Assembly: GCF_021295335.1 (NCBI RefSeq)
Contig: NZ_JAIWOT010000001.1
Span: 1,886,001 to 1,950,000 of the forward strand
Direction of reading: 5' to 3'
Length of the DNA stretch: 64,000 nt
Source of the DNA: Komagataeibacter sp. FNDCF1
GTDB taxonomy: Bacteria > Pseudomonadota > Alphaproteobacteria > Acetobacterales > Acetobacteraceae
A program made the position numbers and the translations under genes. Below are positions 8,277 to 16,779 of the stretch, piece by piece (position 1 is the stretch's first letter; the number at the start of each line of letters is the position of its first letter). The notes below the pieces were generated by a model. The model saw only the letters and a list, made by a program, of their open reading frames with translations. It did no database searches and had not been told where the DNA came from.

Positions 8277-9722
8277 ATGCTGAGCGACATCCGCATCCTC
8301 GGCTCCAGCAGGCGCGCGCAGGCCGCGCTGCACGCCCGCGTTGACCATTTGACACGACAGCGTCTGGCCGAGACACAGGACCCGGCGCGCTGGCGCGAAA
8401 TCCTCTCGACCGCGCGGTTCACCCCGCCCCTGCCCCTGCTTCTGGCGGGCATCGAATTGCCGGACGGTAGCTATTCCCCGGATATCCCCCTCGCCCAGGG
8501 CGTGCCATATGCGTCGGCTGCCCAGCAGATGGCTCAGGACCATGTTGGCAATGCCCCATCGGGGTTTGAACTGGCCGTCGGACTGGAAATTGATGACGGC
8601 ACGCCCAGCTTCCTGGCCTGGTTCCGACCGCTCCAGTCCGTAGGGTCCTGTCCCGAGACGTCAGACGCAGCGCCTCCTGCACCCGTCGGCCAGCCGGCAG
8701 CTACCGTCGCGCAATGGTTTTCCGTCGTCTCGACGCAACCTGTACCCGAACATGATGGCCGCCTTGCCACCGCCCGTCAGGCGGCTGATGCCTATATGCA
8801 CCGCAGCAAGGCCGGGAACACGCTACGCACCTATCGTGCCGCCGTGCGATCCTGGTGCCAGTGGGCTGCTGGCCATACCCTGCCCGCCCTGCCAGCCCGC
8901 GGCGAAGATGTCGCCGCCTATCTGGCCGACATGGCGCTGCAGGGGCGCAGGACCAGCACTATCGACCTGCACCGTGCAGCCCTGCGCTACCTGCACCACC
9001 TGGCGCAGATTGCCGTGCCAACCTCTCACCCGATGGTGACCGCAACCCTCGCCGGCATCCGTCGGGAAGCCAAGGAGGCCCTGCCCCGCCAGAAAACCGC
9101 GCTCACCTGGGACAGGCTGGTCCGGGTCGTCGATACCATCAGTCCACATGATCTGGTCGGCGCGCGGGACCGGGCCATTCTGCTCCTCGGTTTTGCCGGC
9201 GCGTTCCGACGCTCCGAGCTTGCCGCACTGAAAGTGGACGACATCACGATGGACGAGGATGGCATGCAGATCCGGCTGGGCCGGTCCAAGGGGGATCCCC
9301 AGCGCAAGGGCGCGCTGATCGGCATCCCGCGGGGCCTGACCCGGAACTGCCCGGTTCTGGCGTACGAAGTCTGGCTCCGGCAGGCCGGGATCGCGGAAGG
9401 TCCCGTCTTCCGCCGCATCTGGTCCGCACGGGGTCACAGGGCGGGAGTTACTCCCGTCGGGGTGCTGCCCAGGATCGGGCCGCACGCCCTGTCGGACCGG
9501 GCGGTCACGGACATCATCCGCAAACGATGCGGTGACATCCACCTTGAGGGGGACTTTGGCGGGCACAGCCTGCGCCGTGGCGCCATCACCACAGGGGCAA
9601 AAGACGGGTATGACCTTCTGGAACTGAAGCGCTTCTCGCGACATAAAAGTCTCCAGGTCGTCGAGACCTATATCGACGAGGCCAGCATCAAGGCCCGGCA
9701 CCCGGGAAGGTCGAGATTCTGA
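8277..9722 (+). CDS. Tyrosine site-specific recombinase/integrase
   Basis: A 481-residue integrase. Residues 1-160 are an uncharacterised N-terminal extension, and about 165-260 form the SAM-like core-binding domain (TLRTYRAAVRSWCQWA). The catalytic domain keeps Arg in FAGAFRRSELAAL (about 311), HSLRRGAI (430-437), His in SRHKSLQ (about 456) and the nucleophile Tyr in VVETYIDEA (about 465). All residues needed for strand exchange are therefore present. No excisionase gene or obvious att repeat lies alongside, and which element it served is unclear. The divided 3-kb neighbourhood also encodes the catalytically dead relative at 3667-5004. Confidence 0.88.
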   Translation: MLSDIRILGSSRRAQAALHARVDHLTRQRLAETQDPARWREILSTARFTPPLPLLLAGIELPDGSYSPDIPLAQGVPYASAAQQMAQDHVGNAPSGFELAVGLEIDDGTPSFLAWFRPLQSVGSCPETSDAAPPAPVGQPAATVAQWFSVVSTQPVPEHDGRLATARQAADAYMHRSKAGNTLRTYRAAVRSWCQWAAGHTLPALPARGEDVAAYLADMALQGRRTSTIDLHRAALRYLHHLAQIAVPTSHPMVTATLAGIRREAKEALPRQKTALTWDRLVRVVDTISPHDLVGARDRAILLLGFAGAFRRSELAALKVDDITMDEDGMQIRLGRSKGDPQRKGALIGIPRGLTRNCPVLAYEVWLRQAGIAEGPVFRRIWSARGHRAGVTPVGVLPRIGPHALSDRAVTDIIRKRCGDIHLEGDFGGHSLRRGAITTGAKDGYDLLELKRFSRHKSLQVVETYIDEASIKARHPGRSRF

Positions 9723-9805
9723 GCCTGTCTTGACCCCTGCCTCCAGAGCGCTTCAACTCGCCTTCAACCGCAACACGTCAGGACGGACTAAAGCGAGGAA
9801 ACAGA

Positions 9806-10349
9806 GTGATGGGTTCCAGAATTCTTGTTGTCGGCGCGGGCGCGGTGGGTGGGTATTTTGGCGCCCGCATGGCCAGCGCCGGGCATGACGTGACCTTTCT
9901 GGTGCGGGAAAGACGCCTGCAGCAGCTCCGTGCCGAGGACCTGTGCCTGATCAGTTCCATTGGCAACGTCACCATCACCCCCCGGATGGTGATGGCCGGT
10001 GAGATTGACGATCCCTACGACATCATCCTGCTCAGCGTAAAAGCCTATTCCCTGATGGCGGCAATGGACGATTTCGCGCCTGCGGCGGGACCGCAGACAT
10101 GGATTGTCCCGCTGCTCAACGGCATGCAGCATCTTGATATTCTGGCAGAGCGCTTTGGACCTGCTGCGGTCATGGGGGGCACATGCTTTGTCGTCAGCAG
10201 GCTTGATGCGCAGGGGCACATTGTCCAGACGGGTTCCCTTCCCCGGCTTTCGGTGGGGGAGCGGGACGGTAGTGATACGCCAGCGGCGCGCAGTATTGCG
10301 GAAACCCTGTCGGGGTCCGGATTTGAAACGGTGTGTTCCGCCCACATCC
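9806..10349 (+). pseudogene. panE: 5' fragment of panE/apbA, 2-dehydropantoate 2-reductase
   Basis: The first about 181 codons of a ketopantoate reductase, which makes pantoate for CoA synthesis using NADPH. The Rossmann motif GAGAVGGYFGARMA is near the N-terminus, and the family blocks LLSVKAYSL, PLLNGMQHLD and GGTCFVVSRL follow. It starts at GTG 9806 or ATG 9809 after GAGGAAA. The coding sequence stops being PanE-like exactly where the IS66 terminal repeat begins (GTAACCATCCGGCGA at 10350), so the C-terminal substrate-binding half is missing. The rest is not on the other side of the IS. Confidence 0.88.
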
Positions 10350-10379
10350 GTAACCATCCGGCGAGAGACGCGGGCGTGA

Positions 10380-11990
10380 TCAGGCAGCGACGTTATTCTC
10401 GCCTTGAGCAATGGGTTTCCAATGCCAGGGCAGGAGTTCATGGAGGCGTGGGTTGGGAGTGTCGTTGATGCGGGCGAGCACATCGGCGAGCCATGCCTGA
10501 GGATCGACCTCGTTCAGGCGGCAGGTGACGACGAGGGAATACATGGCGGCGGCTCTTTCACCGCCACGATCGGAGCCGGCGAACAGCCAGGCTTTTCTCC
10601 CCAGTGCGATACCCCGGATTGCGCGTTCCGCCGCGTTATTCGTCAGACAGATCCGACCGTCTTCCAGAAATACCGTGAATGTATCGCCCCGTCTGAGAAT
10701 ATAGTTCATTGCCTGGGCGATGGGGTTTTTGGACGACATGCGCCGGCAGGTATCGCGCATCCAGTCGAGCAACTCCTCGACCAGCGGGGCGATGCTCTCC
10801 TTGCGGATCTCCAGCCGATGTGCGGCGGAGCTGCCGTTGATCGCGCGTTCGGCGTCGAATATGGCGTCGATCCGGCGCACGGCCTCTATGGCGAGTGGCG
10901 CCTTGTCCTTTTCGGCAATCTTGAACAGTCCCCGGCGTCCATGCGCCCAGCAGCCGGCCGGAACAACAGGCGCGGGCTGGCGTCCCGGCTTTGCCAGGTG
11001 GGTGTATCCGCCATAGGCGTCTGATTGCAGGATTCCGGTCCAGCCGGTGAGATGGTCGGCCGGATGTTCACCTTTGCGGTCTCGGGAGTAGCGGAACCAC
11101 ACGGCTGGGGGCGCGAGGCCGCCAAATGGGGCATCGTCGCGCACGTAATTCCACAACCGTCCGGTCACGGTGCGCCCCCTGGCCAGCACGGGCACTGTGG
11201 TATCGTCCGCATGCAGACGCCGGGCTGCCAGCACATGTGCCCGGATCAGCGCGGTAAGGGGCGCCAGCGTCGCCGTGCAGGCCCCCACCCAGTCGGCCAG
11301 CGTCGAGGTATCGAGATCGATCCCCTCACGGGCAAATGCGGCGCTCTGCCGGTTCAGCGGCAGATGCTGCAGGAACTTGTCGCACAGGATGCCCGCAAGC
11401 AGCTTTGGCCCGGCCCGTCCGCGCGCGATCGGGTGGAAAGGTGCCGGGGGCTGGATGATGTTCTCGCAGTCGCGGCAGGTGAATTTCTCGCGTATCGTCT
11501 GAATCACCTTGAACTGGCGCGGGATCACCTCCAGCGTCTCGGTGACGCTCTCCCCCAGTTTGCTCAGGCGCTCGCCGCCACAGCACGGGCAATGTGTCGG
11601 CACGGGGATGACGACCCGTTCGCGCGGGAGATCGGCGCGCAACGGCTGGCGACCGTGATTGCGCCGGGGCGCTGTCGCCCGCACGGCAGGATCCGGAGCG
11701 TTTTCCGGCGCATCCTCGGCGTGCGCCGTCTCCAGATCTTCCAGTTCGAGTTCGAACTGGGCCAGCAGACGGCGCCCCCGCTCCGATGAGGCCCCGAAAC
11801 GGTCCTGGCGCATCCGCGCAATGAGGTGCTTGAGATGGGCGATCTGCGCCTCGGCGCTGATCGCTCGGGTTTCAGCGGCAGTGGCCCGGGTTTCGGCAGA
11901 AGACGCCCGGAATTCGGCGACCTGAGCGCGCGCCTCGACCGCGGCAAGTGCCGCGCGCAGGGCCATCATCTCGTCCGTGTCTCCCGTCAT
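10380..11990 (-). CDS. tnpC: IS66 transposase TnpC
   Basis: A DDE transposase of about 536 residues of the IS66 family. The N-terminal coiled coil is rich in Ala and Arg (residues 1-60, with repeated AETRA/SAE). A zinc-finger-like CPCCGG segment follows, then the catalytic core with the RLHADDTTVPVL Asp and the C-terminal ICLTNNAAERAIRGIALGRK block typical of the family. The start at 11990 (MTGDTDEMMALRAAL) is preferred, and an upstream ATG at 12008 is possible. The frame is intact. It lies downstream of tnpB with about 65 bases between them. Confidence 0.92.
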   Translation of the reverse strand: MTGDTDEMMALRAALAAVEARAQVAEFRASSAETRATAAETRAISAEAQIAHLKHLIARMRQDRFGASSERGRRLLAQFELELEDLETAHAEDAPENAPDPAVRATAPRRNHGRQPLRADLPRERVVIPVPTHCPCCGGERLSKLGESVTETLEVIPRQFKVIQTIREKFTCRDCENIIQPPAPFHPIARGRAGPKLLAGILCDKFLQHLPLNRQSAAFAREGIDLDTSTLADWVGACTATLAPLTALIRAHVLAARRLHADDTTVPVLARGRTVTGRLWNYVRDDAPFGGLAPPAVWFRYSRDRKGEHPADHLTGWTGILQSDAYGGYTHLAKPGRQPAPVVPAGCWAHGRRGLFKIAEKDKAPLAIEAVRRIDAIFDAERAINGSSAAHRLEIRKESIAPLVEELLDWMRDTCRRMSSKNPIAQAMNYILRRGDTFTVFLEDGRICLTNNAAERAIRGIALGRKAWLFAGSDRGGERAAAMYSLVVTCRLNEVDPQAWLADVLARINDTPNPRLHELLPWHWKPIAQGENNVAA

Positions 11991-12055
11991 GAAGACAGTT
12001 GACCACATGGGCGCTCAAAAGAGTACCAGTATATGCTGATCTGGCGCAGTTTTTA

Positions 12056-12403
12056 TTATCCCGCCAGTTCGGGTCTCCAGGTTTTCTGCGGGTTTCTCCA
12101 GTCGATCCCTTCCAGCAGGCAACTTAATTGTGACGGGGAAAGATGGATCACCCCGTCCCTGGCCGAGGGCCAGAGGAAATGCCCACGCTCGATCCGCTTC
12201 GCATATAATGACAGGCCTACGCCATCGTGCCAGATCAGTTTCACCAGGTCGCCGCGCTTTCCCCTGAAGACATAAACGTCGCCGGCGAAAGGATCACGAC
12301 CCAGCGTTTCCTGGACTTTCAGGGCCAGCCCGGGCATCCCGAGGCGCATATCGGTCACGCCGGCCGCCAGCCATATCCTCAGCGTGGAGGGAAGCGGAAT
12401 CAT
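12056..12403 (-). CDS. tnpB: IS66 Orf2 accessory protein TnpB
   Basis: A 115-residue protein of the IS66 Orf2 family, required together with TnpA for IS66 transposition, though its biochemical role is unknown. Family motifs are seen in order: MIPLPSTLRIWLAAGVTDMR near the start, GDVYVFRGKRGDLVKLIWHD in the middle and LSLYAKRIERGHFLWP after it. Its start overlaps the tnpA stop by four bases, and the gene is complete. Confidence 0.92.
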   Translation of the reverse strand: MIPLPSTLRIWLAAGVTDMRLGMPGLALKVQETLGRDPFAGDVYVFRGKRGDLVKLIWHDGVGLSLYAKRIERGHFLWPSARDGVIHLSPSQLSCLLEGIDWRNPQKTWRPELAG

Positions 12404-12882
12404 GACCGCAGCGCGCCCACAATCTCACGCAGACGATCAGCGGACAGCCCCGTGTCGAATTCGAGCCGCACACCGTCCGGAAAGACCACGCTGACCGCTC
12501 GGCCAGGCGGCGTTCCCTGTTCGCTTCGACGCTCCAATGCCTGCGGCTGAGGTGCCGGAGCCACCATGACAGGCACGAACGATGTTCCGCCCTGCGCTTT
12601 GGCCCGGGCCTCTCGCCGCCACCGAAACACCAGGCTTGGATGAACACCATACTGTGCAGCCACCTCCCTTACGGGGCGCCGGCTCTCGTAGGACGCGATG
12701 ACCACGCGCGCGCGAAATTCAGGGGCGTGCCAGCGGCGGCGATCTGAAACGATCTCGATCCGCGAGGCTTCCGCCAGCCTGTCTCGCTCTCCTGCCTCCA
12801 TACCGCTCCCTTGGAGCCTCTCTGCGGTACTACCTGCGACACTCGCAGGTAGTACCGCGTCTCTATCTCTTGAATCGCTCAT
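12400..12882 (-). CDS. tnpA: IS66 Orf1 protein TnpA
   Basis: A 160-residue IS3/IS66-type helix-turn-helix protein (RRWHAPEFRARVVIASYES, then VREVAAQYGVHPSLVFRWRR). It probably provides end recognition for the IS66 transposition machinery. The C-terminal part contains the VVFPDGVRLEFDTGLSADRL block common to IS66 Orf1 proteins. A shorter start at Met-28 (12801) is possible. It overlaps tnpB, and all three IS66 genes are complete, so the copy may be active. Confidence 0.88.
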   Translation of the reverse strand: MSDSRDRDAVLPASVAGSTAERLQGSGMEAGERDRLAEASRIEIVSDRRRWHAPEFRARVVIASYESRRPVREVAAQYGVHPSLVFRWRREARAKAQGGTSFVPVMVAPAPQPQALERRSEQGTPPGRAVSVVFPDGVRLEFDTGLSADRLREIVGALRS

Positions 12883-12941
12883 GATTCATAGCTGAACCAG
12901 AATAGAAATATTCAGCAAGGCGGCAGTCGCCGGGTGCTTAC

Positions 12942-13362
12942 GAAACGCCGCCTGCTCTTCTGTCATGATCCCGGCTTCGACATAGTCATCGAGGGTGAAC
13001 ACGGCGACGGCGGGCTTGCGGATCGCGAAACTGGGCGCCGTCACCACAGGCGGGAGCAATCCCTCGAACCGTTCCCCGGTTGGCAGTTCCGCCGACACAC
13101 GCGGGGCCGCGTCATGCACCTCCGCCCCGACATGATGCGCGACCAGACGCACGATGCGCTCCGCATCGGCGGGCGCGATCGTCTCGCCCGTGTCGGACAA
13201 GCCCTCTGACAGCCGGTCGATCCACAGCCGCCCGTCCGGGTTGAGCATCACCTCGACCACGGCAGGATCCGCCAGATGCGCCGCGATCGCCGACCCCATG
13301 GCGGTGCGCAGCATCGAAATGCCGCGCATCCGGGCGCCGCTCTCAATCGGTGTGACCGCCAT
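12942..13362 (-). pseudogene. trbB: 5' fragment of trbB, conjugal transfer ATPase
   Basis: The N-terminal about 140 codons of the VirB11-type secretion ATPase TrbB. Visible blocks are [70 protein letters not shown] and AGIMTEEQAAF. The gene stops at the IS66 terminal repeat (12941), just before the nucleotide-binding domain. The frame then runs 19 codons into the IS. Without Walker A and B it cannot energise type IV secretion. In related elements trbC, D, E, J, L, F, G and I follow, and none is in this window. Confidence 0.88.
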
Positions 13363-13509
13363 GGAAATCCCCGTCCGTTCAGGTCATCCGGCCTCTCCGG
13401 ACGACGACGGGGACAATTAGAGAGTGCTGTTTTCTCCCGTTTTCAACAGCATTTTCCTGCGATCGTACAGGATCGTAACGGATGCGGTTTTTACTTGCGG
13501 ATCGCGGGA

Positions 13510-13941
13510 TCAGGATTCCGATGTGGGAGGCACATCCTCCGGGATCTCATGCCGGAAAAATGGCCCCCGACTGAGTCGCCGCCCAAGGGCGGCCACGAAT
13601 GCCTCATAGCGTTCCGCCCCCTGCGCCCGCGCAGCTGCGGCCGCAGGTTCAGGGAAGGGCGGGCTGACCGTCATCCAGTAGCGGATAAACAGAGCCAGCG
13701 TCTCAAGGCTGATCCCGAGATCGCGCTCCATGCGGGCGACCTGCCGGTCGAGGCGGTCCAGCCTGCGGCTCATCGCCGCTTCCCGCCGCTCATCGGCATC
13801 GGGAGAGAGAAAGGACGCGATGGCCGCTTCCGCCACCAGGGACAGGGACAGATCGCGCCGAGCGGCATGCGCGGTCAGGGCATCCAGCAGCTTCGGTTCC
13901 AGATAGACCGACAGCCGCGCCTTCTTCGGGGATGTTCTCAT
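13510..13941 (-). CDS. CopG-like ribbon-helix-helix protein of the conjugation cluster
   Basis: About 143 residues. The N-terminal ribbon-helix-helix segment (KKARLSVYLEPKLLDALTAH) is followed by a helical, arginine-rich coiled region (RREAAMSRRLDRLDRQVARME) and a hydrophobic stretch around SLETLALFIRYWMTV. CopG-family genes commonly sit between traG and trbB in alphaproteobacterial conjugative elements, as here. The start at 13941 lies 7 bases after the traG stop, so the genes are probably co-transcribed. It may regulate transfer genes or act in the relaxosome. The precise role is not known. Confidence 0.75.
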   Translation of the reverse strand: MRTSPKKARLSVYLEPKLLDALTAHAARRDLSLSLVAEAAIASFLSPDADERREAAMSRRLDRLDRQVARMERDLGISLETLALFIRYWMTVSPPFPEPAAAAARAQGAERYEAFVAALGRRLSRGPFFRHEIPEDVPPTSES

Positions 13942-13948
13942 CACGCCC

Positions 13949-15949
13949 TCACAGCCCAAGGTCATTGCCACGGTCGAGGCCGACCTGCCGGGCGATCCGC
14001 GTCAGGTCGGCACGATCCCGTGCTTCCGGATCCGGTGGCAGTTCCTCGCCAAACAGATCGGGGGCGGTGCGCTTCCTGTGTTTGGCGGGATCCGCCGGAT
14101 CATGCTCGCGCGACCATTTCCGTCCCGTGCCGAGGGATTCATCACTATCGGCGTCGTCGGGCTGGTCGGGCGCTGCTGACGGTGCCGTCTCCTCCGGTGA
14201 CGGGGTGGCAGGAGATGGACGGTCACACCAGTCATCAGGCCGGACCGGCCGTGGCAGTTGCGCCGGATCAGGCGGCGGCAGGATACGCTCGACAAAACGG
14301 CGATCCCGGAAATACCGCGCCTTCCGTGCCCGGATCGGCGGACAGCCCGCCACCATGACCACCTCATCCCGTGCCGGGATCTGCATGACCTCGCCCACCG
14401 TCATCAGGGGCCGCGCGCTTTCCTGACGCGAAACCATGAGATGCCCCAGCCAGGGCGACAGCCGGTGCCCGGCATAGTTCTTCTGCGACCGGATCTCGGT
14501 GGCCACCCCCAGACCATCGGACACGCGCTTCGCGGTGCGTTCATCGTTCGTGGCGAAGGATACCCGGACATGGCAATTATCGAGAATGCTGTTGTTCTGG
14601 CCATAGGCCTTGTCGATCTGATTGAGGGACTGCGCGATCAGAAACGCCTTGATCCCGTAGCCCGCCATGAAGGCCAGCGCGCTCTCGAAGAAGTCCAGAC
14701 GGCCGAGGGCGGGAAACTCGTCGAGCATCAGCAGTAGGCGACGACGCCCCTTCCGGCCGGACAGATCCTCCGTCAACCGCCGCCCGATCTGGTTGAGAAG
14801 CAGGCGGATCAGCGGCTTGGTGCGGCTGATATCCGAGGGTGGGATAACAAAATACAGCGAGACGGGCCGCCCTCCCTCCAACAGGTCGCCGATCCGCCAT
14901 TCGCAGTGACTGGTCACGGTGGCCACCACCGGATCGCGATAGAGGCCGAGAAACGACATGGCGGTGGACAGCACGCCGGAGCGCTCGTTGTCCGACTTGT
15001 TCAGCAATTCCCGTGCGGCCGACGCCACGACGGGGTGAGGCCCTGCCTTCCCGAGATGCGGTGTCCGCATCATGGCGGACAGGGTCGCCTCGATCGACCG
15101 CTTCGGGTCGGAGAGGAATTTCGCCACCCCGGCGAGGGTCTTGTCGTCCTCGGCATAGAGCACATGCAGGATAGCTCCGACCAGCAGGGCATGGGAGGTT
15201 TTCTCCCAATGGTTGCGCCGTTCCAGCGAGCCTTCGGGATCGACCAGGATGTCGGCGATGTTCTGCACGTCACGAACTTCCGACGCCCCGCGCCGGACCT
15301 CCAGCAGTGGGTTATAGGCCGAGGACGCCGGATTGGTGGGGTCGAACAGCAGTACCCGCCCGAAGCGGTTACGGAAACCGGCTGTAATCTGCCAGTTCTC
15401 GCCCTTGATGTCATGAATAATAGCCGAACCTGGCCAGGTCAGGAGTGTGGGGATCACCATGCCTACACCCTTGCCGGTGCGGGTGGGCGCGAAAGTCAGG
15501 ACGTGCTCGGGACCATCGTGTCGGAGATAGACCCGGCGGTATTTGCCCAGCACCACGCCGTCCTCGCCCAGCAGCCCGGCGGCACTGATTTCCGCGTCCT
15601 CAGCCCAGCGGGCAGAGCCATAGGTCGCGGCCCGCTTCGCCTCGCGGGCGCGATGGACGGACAGCGCCACAGCGGCCGCGAAGGCTAGCACACCGCCCGA
15701 TCCCGCAATCCAGGCGCCGCGCGTGAACACCGCCGGGGCGTAGGCGTCGAACTCGTACCACCACCAGAAAAACAGCGGCGGGGCATAGACCGGCCAGCGA
15801 TGCAGGATCGTGAACCACGGTCGTCCGAGTTCCGGCTGGAACGCCAGTTCCCAGGCCGTCCATTGTGTCGCCGTCCACCAGGACAGTACGATCATGGCCA
15901 GGACCACGAGCGCCTGTCCCCACTGGATACGTGTTCCCGGCTGGTCCAT
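13949..15949 (-). CDS. traG: Type IV coupling protein TraG/VirD4
   Basis: A 666-residue coupling protein that links the relaxase-DNA complex to the type IV secretion channel. There are two N-terminal membrane segments (about 12-30 and 80-97). Walker A is APTRTGKGVG (154-163) and Walker B is LLLMLDEFP (405-413), followed by the family segment GYGIKAFLIAQSLNQID. The acidic, proline-rich C-terminal tail (about 575-666) is variable in this family. It is intact despite the loss of trbB downstream. It heads the traG-copG-trbB run, and the relaxase gene lies 4 kb upstream on the same strand, separated by a cargo block. Confidence 0.93.
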   Translation of the reverse strand: MDQPGTRIQWGQALVVLAMIVLSWWTATQWTAWELAFQPELGRPWFTILHRWPVYAPPLFFWWWYEFDAYAPAVFTRGAWIAGSGGVLAFAAAVALSVHRAREAKRAATYGSARWAEDAEISAAGLLGEDGVVLGKYRRVYLRHDGPEHVLTFAPTRTGKGVGMVIPTLLTWPGSAIIHDIKGENWQITAGFRNRFGRVLLFDPTNPASSAYNPLLEVRRGASEVRDVQNIADILVDPEGSLERRNHWEKTSHALLVGAILHVLYAEDDKTLAGVAKFLSDPKRSIEATLSAMMRTPHLGKAGPHPVVASAARELLNKSDNERSGVLSTAMSFLGLYRDPVVATVTSHCEWRIGDLLEGGRPVSLYFVIPPSDISRTKPLIRLLLNQIGRRLTEDLSGRKGRRRLLLMLDEFPALGRLDFFESALAFMAGYGIKAFLIAQSLNQIDKAYGQNNSILDNCHVRVSFATNDERTAKRVSDGLGVATEIRSQKNYAGHRLSPWLGHLMVSRQESARPLMTVGEVMQIPARDEVVMVAGCPPIRARKARYFRDRRFVERILPPPDPAQLPRPVRPDDWCDRPSPATPSPEETAPSAAPDQPDDADSDESLGTGRKWSREHDPADPAKHRKRTAPDLFGEELPPDPEARDRADLTRIARQVGLDRGNDLGL

Positions 15950-16012
15950 CGATCCCTCCCCTTGTCATGGGAGACAGCGAAGAACCGGGATTTTCCCGTG
16001 TGCAAGCATGAT

Positions 16013-16031
16013 CCGGTACCCATCGTACCGG
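16013..16031. promoter_or_regulatory. Short inverted repeat upstream of traG
   Basis: CCGGTAC (16013-16019) and GTACCGG (16025-16031) form a perfect 7-bp inverted repeat in the 140-base gap between traG and the divergent small gene at 16123. It may be an operator for either transcription unit. Confidence 0.35.
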
Positions 16032-16122
16032 AGGGGGCAGGAGCGAAAAAATACTTGCGCGTTGCGGTCTACAGCCAAACCCGCCCATCATGCGCGGGAT
16101 ATCTCTCGGAAGGAATCGAGCC

Positions 16123-16272
16123 ATGACTGGACCGCAGAACCCGCCTCGGTCTGACGACGCCGTTGATCAACTAGGCACGGAGGAACGGAGGAAGCTCGAC
16201 CCTGTGATTGATGCACTGAACGCATTGCACTTGCAGCACGGCTTCCTGAGCGATGAATTCCCGACGCTTTGA
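16123..16272 (+). CDS. Small hypothetical protein at the start of the cargo block
   Basis: A 49-residue product beginning MTGPQNPPRSDDAVDQLG and ending LQHGFLSDEFPTL. The start at 16123 follows GGAAGGA and is better than the upstream ATG at 16090. The last about 25 residues (helix then GFLSDEF) recall the C-termini of short CcdA-like antitoxins, but the resemblance is weak and no CcdB partner follows. It lies directly in front of the PIN toxin-antitoxin candidate and might be part of that unit. Function is unknown. Confidence 0.5.
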   Translation: MTGPQNPPRSDDAVDQLGTEERRKLDPVIDALNALHLQHGFLSDEFPTL

Positions 16273-16300
16273 GCCGGGCGATCTCCACTTGAATCGTGCA

Positions 16301-16335
16301 TATGTCGGACATTTATGGTAGAAACGTCCGACATA
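16301..16335. promoter_or_regulatory. Perfect 10-bp inverted repeat operator of the PIN toxin-antitoxin candidate
   Basis: TATGTCGGAC (16301-16310) and GTCCGACATA (16326-16335) are exact reverse complements with a 15-bp spacer. They end 12 bases before the antitoxin start and 29 bases after the stop of the small upstream gene. Position and symmetry fit an autorepressor binding site. Confidence 0.65.
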
Positions 16336-16347
16336 AGGGAGACTCCG

Positions 16348-16770
16348 ATGGCACATACGAGCCGACAGCAAGGTGCTACCAAATCCGGTGTGACTGCACC
16401 GGCCAGCATCGGTCCTGCTGCCCGCCCGGCGCGCCGGCGTGGGAAAACCAGCCAGCCGACCGTGGAAAGCGACATTATACGGGTGTTCAAAAGCAAGGCG
16501 TTCGCGAGCCTGATGGCGCGCGATCCGTCGGTTGCACGCGCGGTTGTCTTCCTGACGCACCAGGGTGTCGTCACCGGCGTCCGCTCGAAGAAGATTTCCA
16601 CGCGTGTCGATCCCGGCGTGATGGATGCAGCCCGGAAGCGGTTCGGACTGACCAACGATGCCGACGTCATCAACGCCAGCCTGGCGATGGCGGCAGCGCC
16701 AGATCGGTTCAAGACATGGCTCATGGAGAGCCAGGACACGGTCACGGACGATTTTGAACTCGCGGTATAA
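16348..16770 (+). CDS. Putative antitoxin partner of the PIN-domain protein
   Basis: About 140 residues, starting MAHTSRQQGATK after AAGGGAG. An upstream ATG at 16315 is less likely because it falls inside the operator. The N-terminal third is basic and low complexity. The C-terminal part (SKKISTRVDPGVMDAARKRFGLTN... with DADVINASLAMAAAP) looks like a ribbon-helix-helix-type fold. I do not recognise a named antitoxin family. The assignment rests on its position nine bases before a PIN-domain gene and behind a strong inverted repeat. Confidence 0.55.
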   Translation: MAHTSRQQGATKSGVTAPASIGPAARPARRRGKTSQPTVESDIIRVFKSKAFASLMARDPSVARAVVFLTHQGVVTGVRSKKISTRVDPGVMDAARKRFGLTNDADVINASLAMAAAPDRFKTWLMESQDTVTDDFELAV

Positions 16771-16779
16771 GCATTCATC

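Larger units (their letters stand above)
10350..12941 (-). mobile_element. Complete IS66-family insertion sequence
   Basis: A 2.6-kb element with tnpA, tnpB and tnpC in the usual order, read on the minus strand. The ends are imperfect inverted repeats: GTAACCATCCGGCGA at 10350-10364 and, on the minus strand from 12941, GTAAGCACCCGGCGA. IS66 elements normally make 8-bp target duplications, but the flanks here (CCACATCC and GAAACGCC) do not match. The left flank is panE and the right flank is trbB. The element thus marks a deletion, inversion or inter-IS recombination rather than a simple insertion. Confidence 0.88.

Noticed and set aside
10404..11789. Long open frames on the plus strand inside IS66
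   Set aside because: Antisense shadows of the high-GC tnpC gene, with no recognisable motifs.
13276..14358. Plus-strand open frame over copG and the traG end
   Set aside because: Composition is shadow-like (Arg/Pro/His rich) and it overlaps two recognised genes.
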